A stretch of DNA of 11,838 nt from DASSBG01 sp965651365. GTDB lineage: Bacteria > Pseudomonadota > Gammaproteobacteria > Xanthomonadales > Rhodanobacteraceae. Within the stretch, counting starts at the first letter, position 1; each line of letters opens with the position of its first letter. The notes below the pieces were generated by a model. That model was not told the origin of the DNA and did not search any database. It saw only the letters and a list, made by a program, of their open reading frames with translations. The stretch covers positions 1-11,838 of the forward strand of contig CBFGSA010000086.1 in assembly GCA_965651365.1 (NCBI GenBank), read 5' to 3'. Below, in pieces: positions 7,549 to 11,838 of the stretch. Made by a program: the position numbers and the translations under genes.

Positions 7549-7869
7549 ATGCTGGCCGTTGCACTGCTCGCGCCCTGGTTGCTGGTGTTGTGCTTCCTGT
7601 ACTGGTGGTTTCCGCGCAGCTTGCGTCGAACACCGGCGCGACGTGTTTTTGACACCGCCTGCATCGTGTTGGCGCTGGTCGCCGCCATCGGTGCAGCGCT
7701 TCTCGCACAGCACGGTCAGCCGCCCGCCGCAAGCGATGCACTCGGCCGCCGCGCCGGCGATATCTGGCCCGAGGTGCTGGCTGCCCTGTATGCCTATGGA
7801 GCTTTTTCGCTGGTATTGCTGGCGGCTGTGATCATGCGAGCCCTGCTGTGGCGCAAGCGCGCTCCTTGA
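7549..7869 (+). CDS. Small hypothetical membrane protein downstream of trpS
   Basis: This 106-residue product has three hydrophobic segments: about 2-20 (LAVALLAPWLLVLCFLYWW), 36-54 and 76-100. Between the first two lies a basic stretch (RSLRRTPARR, 23-32), and the C-terminus is basic (WRKRAP). By the positive-inside rule that basic loop would face the cytoplasm. It starts 3 bp after the trpS stop codon, so it is very likely translated from the trpS transcript. GC content and codon use look like those of its neighbours, and no competing ORF on either strand is more plausible. I do not recognise the family and assign no function. An inner-membrane location is inferred from the helices. Confidence 0.65.
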   Translation: MLAVALLAPWLLVLCFLYWWFPRSLRRTPARRVFDTACIVLALVAAIGAALLAQHGQPPAASDALGRRAGDIWPEVLAALYAYGAFSLVLLAAVIMRALLWRKRAP

Positions 7870-7981
7870 CTTCGTGTGCCGTGCCAATGGTCACGCATGA
7901 CTTGTGGCTGTAGGCCGGTTTCAAACCATGCGGCAACAATGCGCATCTGATTCTGCGTATTCACACAGTTGACCCAGGCAC

Positions 7982-10216
7982 GTGCACCGAAACCTTCTTG
8001 CATATACCGCTCTGGCGGTTATTGTGCTGCCGGCCCATGCCGGCAATATCGTGATCGACGGTCAAATCAGTCAAGGCGAGTGGCAGGGAGCGCGTCATGT
8101 CACCGATTTCAGGCAGGTGCAGCCGCTGACCGGCAAGCCAGGTTCTCTGCCGACCGAAGCCTGGATCAAGGCCATGCCCGATGGTTTGGCGGTTGCCTTT
8201 CGCTGCGTCCAGCCGGCGACTGTGACCCGCACCACCCGCCGCGTACAGCGCGACTTCGAAGATCAGGTGGACCGGGTCAACGTGATGATCGACTTCGACG
8301 GCGACGGGCGGACCGGATTCGATTTCACGATCAGTTCCACCAACGGCGTTTTCGATGCCGTGATCACCAACGAGTCCCGGATGAGCAAGGACTGGGACGG
8401 CACCTGGCAACATGCCACCAGTGAGGATGCCGACGGCTGGAGCGCCGAAGTACTGATTCCCTGGTACACCGCGCCAATGCACCGGGTCGACGGTGACACG
8501 CGCACCATCGGCCTCTACCTGGATCGGGTCATCGGCTCGACGGGCGAACGCATGGCCTGGCCGAGCGCCAGTTTCATGCGGCCGCGCTTCCTGTCCGACT
8601 TCGAGCACATTGAAGTGCACAGCTACAGTCAGGCACTGCTGGCACTGACGCCCTATGTCTCCGGCCTGTATGACAACGTGCGCGATCGCAGCCGGTTCCA
8701 GCAAGGCGTGGACATCTTCTGGAAGCCGAATGGCCAGTTTCAGCTTACCGCCGCGCTGAACCCCGATTTTGGACAGGTCGAAAGCGACGATCTGGTGGTC
8801 AATTTCGGCGCCACCGAAACCTACTTCAGCGACAAGCGGCCATTCTTTACCGAGAACCAGGGCATTTTCGACTTCGGCCTGCTGGACGACAACAGCCAGC
8901 TCATCTACACCCGACGTGTTGGCGGGCCTTCCGATGATGGCCAGGGGACCGGCGATATCGATGGCGCGTTCAAGCTCAACGGCAGCTTCGGCACGACCAA
9001 TTACGGCGTGCTGGCCGCCGAAGAGGGTGGGGCAATCGGGCGCACCTATGCCGCGGCCCGGCTCGATCATGACTTTGGCGACCAGGCCCTGGGCATGCTG
9101 CTGACCCGCGTCAACCGGCCGTTTCTGGATCGCCAGGCCACCGTGCTCGGTGTCGACCATCACTGGCAGCCAACGCCTGCATGGACCTTGTGGACCAACG
9201 TGGTGGGCAGCGACATCCGGCTGGCCGACGGGCATACTCGCGGTTCCGGAGCCACTTTCCTCGGCAACTACGAAATGGCCGACGGCTGGCGCCAGCAGTG
9301 GCTGGCCATGCACTTTGGCGATGACCTCCAGGTCAACGATTTCGGCTACCTTTCCCGCAACAGCCTCAACTACGCGCACTGGGAAGTGCAAAAGCGCATC
9401 ACCAGCCTTGCGCCAGACTCAAGCTACAGTTCCCATGACTGGCATTTTCGCATCGATGCCGCGGACAACGATCACGGCCTGCGTCTGAAGCGCCAGTTGC
9501 GCATCAACCGGCGCAGCGAACTGCGCGATGGTGGCAGCGAATACGCGCAGATCAACATCAACAGCGCGGCCTGGGACGACCTGCTGACGCGTGGGCACGG
9601 TGCGCTGCATCTGCCGCCGTCCTTCGATGCCTACTTCGAGCATCAAAGTCCGCGCCATGGCAATTGGGGCTTCGAGGCCAATACGGGTGTCAACTCCGGT
9701 GGCCTCGGTGGCAACCGCTGGATCGGCTATCACGTCAATTTTGAGGCCACCTGGTTCGCCAGTGACAGCTTTCGCGTTTACGCAGGCCCGAGCTACGAGC
9801 ACACGCCGGACTGGCTGGTGTGGCAGCGCGACACCTTGATCGGCAGCTTCGACGAGCGCGCGCTGCAGATGGATGCCGGATTCGACTGGAGCATCGACAG
9901 CCGGCAGGAACTGCGCGTGAAGTTGCAGGCACTGGGACTGGATGCCGGTTTGCGACAGGCCTACCGCGTCGGGCCGGACACGCGTGCCGCAGCGGTTGAT
10001 GAGCCCGTGGACGACTTCAGCCTGCGCAATCTGGGCTTTCAGATCCGCTACCGCTACGAGCTGGCGCCACTGTCCTGGTTGTACGTGGTGTACGGCCGTG
10101 GTGGCTATGCACTGGACCCGCAATCACGCCAAGCCGACGATTTGCTCGGCCGCAGCTTCGGCCTGCGCGACGACGAGCAGCTCCTGATCAAACTCAACTA
10201 CCGCTTCACGCTGTAA
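7982..10216 (+). CDS. Secreted CBM9-like domain / DUF5916 protein, probable outer-membrane barrel
   Basis: A 744-residue product. It begins with a signal peptide (MHRNLLAYTALAVIVLPAHA, cleavage after Ala20). Residues about 22-215 resemble a carbohydrate-binding family 9-like beta-sandwich, with VIDGQISQGEW near the start, VNVMIDFDGDGRTGFDF at 99-115 and DGWSAEVLIPW at 151-161. The DUF5916 hallmark follows: LNPDFGQVESDDLVVNFG (259-276), then DKRPFFTENQGIFDFG (284-299) and LIYTRRVGG (307-315). The remaining part is rich in alternating aromatic/polar strands and ends KLNYRFTL, consistent with an outer-membrane barrel. The family has no established activity; carbohydrate binding at the cell surface is inference. 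The start is GTG, the only usual start codon after the in-frame stop at 7970-7972, with only a weak AGG nearby. It follows the previous gene by 112 bp and has no TonB-receptor or SusD-like neighbour here. Confidence 0.88.
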   Translation: MHRNLLAYTALAVIVLPAHAGNIVIDGQISQGEWQGARHVTDFRQVQPLTGKPGSLPTEAWIKAMPDGLAVAFRCVQPATVTRTTRRVQRDFEDQVDRVNVMIDFDGDGRTGFDFTISSTNGVFDAVITNESRMSKDWDGTWQHATSEDADGWSAEVLIPWYTAPMHRVDGDTRTIGLYLDRVIGSTGERMAWPSASFMRPRFLSDFEHIEVHSYSQALLALTPYVSGLYDNVRDRSRFQQGVDIFWKPNGQFQLTAALNPDFGQVESDDLVVNFGATETYFSDKRPFFTENQGIFDFGLLDDNSQLIYTRRVGGPSDDGQGTGDIDGAFKLNGSFGTTNYGVLAAEEGGAIGRTYAAARLDHDFGDQALGMLLTRVNRPFLDRQATVLGVDHHWQPTPAWTLWTNVVGSDIRLADGHTRGSGATFLGNYEMADGWRQQWLAMHFGDDLQVNDFGYLSRNSLNYAHWEVQKRITSLAPDSSYSSHDWHFRIDAADNDHGLRLKRQLRINRRSELRDGGSEYAQININSAAWDDLLTRGHGALHLPPSFDAYFEHQSPRHGNWGFEANTGVNSGGLGGNRWIGYHVNFEATWFASDSFRVYAGPSYEHTPDWLVWQRDTLIGSFDERALQMDAGFDWSIDSRQELRVKLQALGLDAGLRQAYRVGPDTRAAAVDEPVDDFSLRNLGFQIRYRYELAPLSWLYVVYGRGGYALDPQSRQADDLLGRSFGLRDDEQLLIKLNYRFTL

Positions 10217-10541
10217 GTCTGGCGCTGCTGTCAGCGAGCAGGTTGACCAATTTGACGACACGATCAAGGTCGTTTGCCTTGGTGATTCGAAGCTCTATGA
10301 AGGGAGAGTTTGCGGATCGGTTCGGGTGAGTTGTTGACCCTGGATTGTGCAGAAGTCCTTCGCGCTTGATCAATCGCTTGCCCAGGCGAAGATCGATTTC
10401 GTTGTGGTTGTGGAAATGCGCGATCTCCTTGCCGTGCAGCAGCACCGTCGAGAATCCGTCCGTTCGATCAGGCCATGGGACATGCCTGATTCCATCAATC
10501 ATCTCCAAGCGTCTGATCAATTCGGTTTTGAGTCGGGACAT
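10206..10541 (-). CDS. Small DUF5519 ('luciferase' family)-like protein
   Basis: A 111-residue soluble protein with no signal or membrane segment. It has a compact motif set: STVLLHGKEIAHFHNHNEID (31-50), LRLGKRLIKREGLLH (51-65), THPNRSANSPFIELRI (71-86) and DLDRVVKLVNLL (91-102). The order 'xHxH...RLGKRLI...HP.....SPFIELRI...D...VVxL' resembles the DUF5519 family, annotated as 'luciferase domain' without demonstrated light emission. I assign this from memory of the pattern. The local GC is lower than in neighbouring genes: 31 of 60 bases in 10261-10320 and 34 of 60 in 10381-10440, against 44 of 60 in 9001-9060. That hints at transfer. It lies 30 bp downstream of the beta-lactamase on the same strand and overlaps the end of the convergent DUF5916 gene by 11 bp. 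Confidence 0.7.
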   Translation of the reverse strand: MSRLKTELIRRLEMIDGIRHVPWPDRTDGFSTVLLHGKEIAHFHNHNEIDLRLGKRLIKREGLLHNPGSTTHPNRSANSPFIELRITKANDLDRVVKLVNLLADSSARLTA

Positions 10542-10571
10542 GTTCTGTTGCCTGTGATGCCTGCAGCGGAG

Positions 10572-11465
10572 TCAACCCGCGGTTGGCCGAGTTTTCGTAA
10601 TGCTGCGGGCGATTTGGCCGCATGCGCGGAGTACGGCCTTGCGCGCATCCGTTTTGCCCGGGCGGCCAGCGCAATAGGCGGCCACCAGCAGCGGCTTGCG
10701 GTGTGGGGGCCGGAAGATGGCCACGTCATTGCTGGTGCGGTGGTTGGAGCCGGTCTTGTCGCCGGCATCCCAGTCGCGCGGCATGCCGGCCCGCAGCTGG
10801 TCCCGGCCGGTGCTGCAGGCGCGCAGCCACGAACCCAGCAGCGCAGTTGATTTCGCCGACAGAGCCTTGCCGAGCAGCAGTGTTTGCAGGTTGGTCAGCA
10901 TGGCTGCAGGTGTGGTGGTGTCATGCACCTGGCCGGGCACGACATCATTGAGCGTGGGTTCGTTGCGGTCGAGCCGGGTCACCGGGTCACCCAGGTTGCG
11001 CGCAAAGCGGGTGACCTGCTGCGGGCCTCCGAGCGCAGCCAGCAGCAGGTTGGCTGCCGTGTTGTCGCTGACGGTGATGGCGGCATGGCACAGCTCGGCG
11101 ACGCTCATGCCCGACCTGTCGACATGCTTGCTCGTGACCGGTGCCCACTCAAGCAGGTCGTCTTGCTGCACGACCAGTTTTCGATCGAGTTTCTCGGTGC
11201 CCTGGTCAACCCGTGCCAGCACCGCCGCGGCCAGCAGCAGCTTGAACGTGCTGCACAGCGGAAACCGCTCGTCGGCGCGGTGGGCGATGCGCCGGTCGGT
11301 GTGGGTGTCGAGTACCGCCAATCCCAGGCGCACACCATGCTGCTTTTCCAGTGCGGCAATCTGCGTTGCCGGACCAGAGTCGGCAGCCAGCCCGCGCATG
11401 GGCTTCATCAGGCCCAGTGCGGGCAAGGCAAGGCCGGAAGCCAGCAGAAACTGTCGTCGGTTCAT
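10572..11465 (-). CDS. bla: Class A beta-lactamase, L2-like, Tat-type signal
   Basis: A serine beta-lactamase of 297 residues that hydrolyses the beta-lactam ring in the periplasm. The N-terminus MNRRQFLLASGLALPALG is a twin-arginine type signal (RRQFL). All class A elements are present: Ser72-Thr-Phe-Lys75 (STFK), SDN at 133-135, Glu169 in RNEPTLN with the omega loop, and Lys237-Thr-Gly (DKTGSN). A Cys directly precedes the nucleophile (PLCSTFK), as in L2 and other chromosomal enzymes. The position after KTGS that carries Cys in KPC/SME-type carbapenemases is Asn, so that disulfide is absent. The closest family I recall is L2 of Stenotrophomonas (DERFPMCSTFK, TSDNTAANLL, DTTTPAAM). A GTG at 11471 would add two residues and has a GGG nearby; ATG at 11465 is preferred for the signal. 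No divergent ampR gene lies upstream, where only repeats are seen. Substrate spectrum cannot be read from sequence. Confidence 0.94.
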   Translation of the reverse strand: MNRRQFLLASGLALPALGLMKPMRGLAADSGPATQIAALEKQHGVRLGLAVLDTHTDRRIAHRADERFPLCSTFKLLLAAAVLARVDQGTEKLDRKLVVQQDDLLEWAPVTSKHVDRSGMSVAELCHAAITVSDNTAANLLLAALGGPQQVTRFARNLGDPVTRLDRNEPTLNDVVPGQVHDTTTPAAMLTNLQTLLLGKALSAKSTALLGSWLRACSTGRDQLRAGMPRDWDAGDKTGSNHRTSNDVAIFRPPHRKPLLVAAYCAGRPGKTDARKAVLRACGQIARSITKTRPTAG

Positions 11466-11509
11466 GCGCACAGACTACCCGAGTCCGGCGGCTGCGGCGA
11501 TTGTCCCAT

Positions 11510-11532
11510 GTAGGAGCGCGCCATGCGCGCGA
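11510..11532 (+). repeat. REP palindrome 1 (GTAG type)
   Basis: It begins GTAGGAGC and contains the stem GCGCGC-CAT-GCGCGC, ending in GA. The GTAG head followed by a GC palindrome is the form known from REP/SMAG elements of Stenotrophomonas and pseudomonads. Confidence 0.75.
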
Positions 11533-11541
11533 CAGGTGTGC

Positions 11542-11583
11542 GTCAGCCGTGAGCGGTCAGCCGTGAGCGGTCAGCCGTGAGCG
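11542..11583. repeat. Tandem repeat, 3 perfect copies of a 14-mer
   Basis: The unit GTCAGCCGTGAGCG occurs three times back to back without mismatch. Its GTGAGCGG ending is complemented by CCGCTCAC at 11625-11632, so the last copy can form the foot of a hairpin spanning about 11577-11632. Confidence 0.9.
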
Positions 11584-11643
11584 GAATGAGCAACCGGCTT
11601 TTCCGGCTCGCGGCGTGCCGCTTGCCGCTCACATCCGAATCAA

Positions 11644-11666
11644 TCGCGCGCATGGCGCGCTCCTTC
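11644..11666 (-). repeat. REP palindrome 2, inverted copy of REP 1
   Basis: Its reverse complement matches REP 1 at 22 of 23 positions; the only change is A for T at the second base. Together with REP 1 it forms an inverted pair of about 157 bp, the layout of a REPIN. Confidence 0.75.
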
Positions 11667-11674
11667 AACGGCAA

Positions 11675-11697
11675 TCGCGGCCACGGGCCGCTCCTGC
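11675..11697 (-). repeat. REP palindrome 3, variant stem
   Basis: The reverse complement begins GCAGGAGCGGCC and ends GGCCGCGA. It keeps the REP head and tail but has a GCGGCC/GGCCGC stem in place of GCGCGC. It has the same orientation as REP 2 and lies 8 bp after it. Confidence 0.7.
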
Positions 11698-11709
11698 AGC
11701 GGCAACCCG

Positions 11710-11803
11710 CGCAGGTTTGGGTGAGCGCCGCGAACCCCAACAGTCCGGGAATTGACGCGTTGCGCACGCGTTGGGGTTCGCCTGCAGCTCAGCCCAAGCT
11801 GCG
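11710..11803. repeat. Imperfect inverted repeat, arms of 32 and 34 nt
   Basis: The left arm (11710-11741) runs from CGCAGGTTTGGGTGAGC to CGAACCCCAAC. The reverse complement of the right arm (11770-11803) runs from CGCAGCTTGGGCTGAGC to CGAACCCCAAC. The inner 11 nt match exactly, the outer 17 nt match with three differences, and the short middle differs. A 28-bp loop holds two ACGCGT sites. Such 'GGTTGGG..GCGAA..CCCAAC' sequences are widely dispersed non-coding repeats in bacteria. Confidence 0.65.
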
Positions 11804-11815
11804 CAAACATCATTC

Positions 11816-11838
11816 CGAGTCCCGAGTCCCGAGTCCCG
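11816..11838. repeat. Heptamer tandem repeat running off the right edge
   Basis: CGAGTCC is repeated three times (11816-11836) and a fourth copy begins at the last two bases, so the true copy number is unknown. The period of 7 is not a multiple of 3, and no coding frame surrounds it. Confidence 0.85.

Larger units (their letters stand above)
11466..11838. other. Repeat-packed intergenic region without a supported gene
   Basis: This stretch upstream of the beta-lactamase has no ORF with recognisable protein features on either strand. It holds at least three REP palindromes, a 14-bp tandem repeat, an imperfect inverted repeat of about 94 bp and a heptamer repeat at the edge, listed separately. 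The beta-lactamase promoter must lie here, but I could not place -35 and -10 boxes with confidence. Confidence 0.75.

Noticed and set aside
7961..9391. Minus-strand open frame of 476 codons opposite the DUF5916 gene
   Set aside because: Val/Gly/His-rich mirror of the DUF5916 coding sequence. The sense strand has the signal peptide and family block.
10884..11513. Plus-strand open frame of 209 codons opposite the beta-lactamase
   Set aside because: Antisense to a gene with complete class A motifs, and no domain of its own.
11543..11767. Minus-strand open frame of 74 codons within the repeat region
   Set aside because: It is composed almost entirely of REP, tandem and inverted repeat sequence, so it is a repeat translation and not a gene.
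11510..11838. Possible CRISPR array
   Set aside because: The 14-bp and 7-bp units are directly adjacent without spacers, and the REP copies are inverted and unevenly spaced. No cas gene is present.

Overview
The window is GC-rich, gene-dense bacterial chromosome. It looks like a gammaproteobacterium of the Xanthomonadales (Lysobacterales) or a close relative. I infer this from three things: a TrpRS that opens MRTRVLTGITTTGTPHLGNY and carries a C-terminal extension, a chromosomal L2-like class A beta-lactamase with a Tat-type signal, and GTAG-type REP palindromes at the right end. I ran no database search, so family names rest on motifs read from the translations.

Left part (1-2205, minus strand): an AlgI-type MBOAT O-acyltransferase, followed with a short overlap by a membrane-anchored SGNH-like protein cut by the window edge. 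This is the usual two-gene layout for acetylating an extracytoplasmic polysaccharide. Positions 2206-2411 separate it from the next, divergent block.

Middle part (2412-5499, plus strand): rlmI (23S rRNA cytosine methyltransferase) overlaps lgt (prolipoprotein diacylglyceryl transferase) by ATGA. A well-conserved arginase follows. A 133-bp inverted-repeat element (5517-5649) fills most of the gap before the convergent yegP-like gene.

5730-7869: a two-repeat DUF1508 (YegP) protein is transcribed divergently from trpS. The roughly 95-residue C-terminal extension of TrpRS itself looks like two diverged DUF1508-like repeats, so the same small fold may lie on both sides of one promoter region. I consider this the most interesting observation here. 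A small three-helix membrane protein follows trpS after 3 bp.

7982-10216: a large secreted protein with a CBM9-like domain followed by a DUF5916 region, probably an outer-membrane barrel. It converges and overlaps by 11 bp with a lower-GC gene for a DUF5519 ('luciferase' family)-like protein. That gene lies 30 bp downstream of the class A beta-lactamase on the same strand.

11466-11838: no gene is supported. This stretch is packed with repeats: three REP palindromes in opposing orientations, a 14-bp tandem repeat, a large imperfect inverted repeat and a heptamer tandem repeat that runs off the edge. No tRNA, rRNA, CRISPR, transposase or phage gene was seen.
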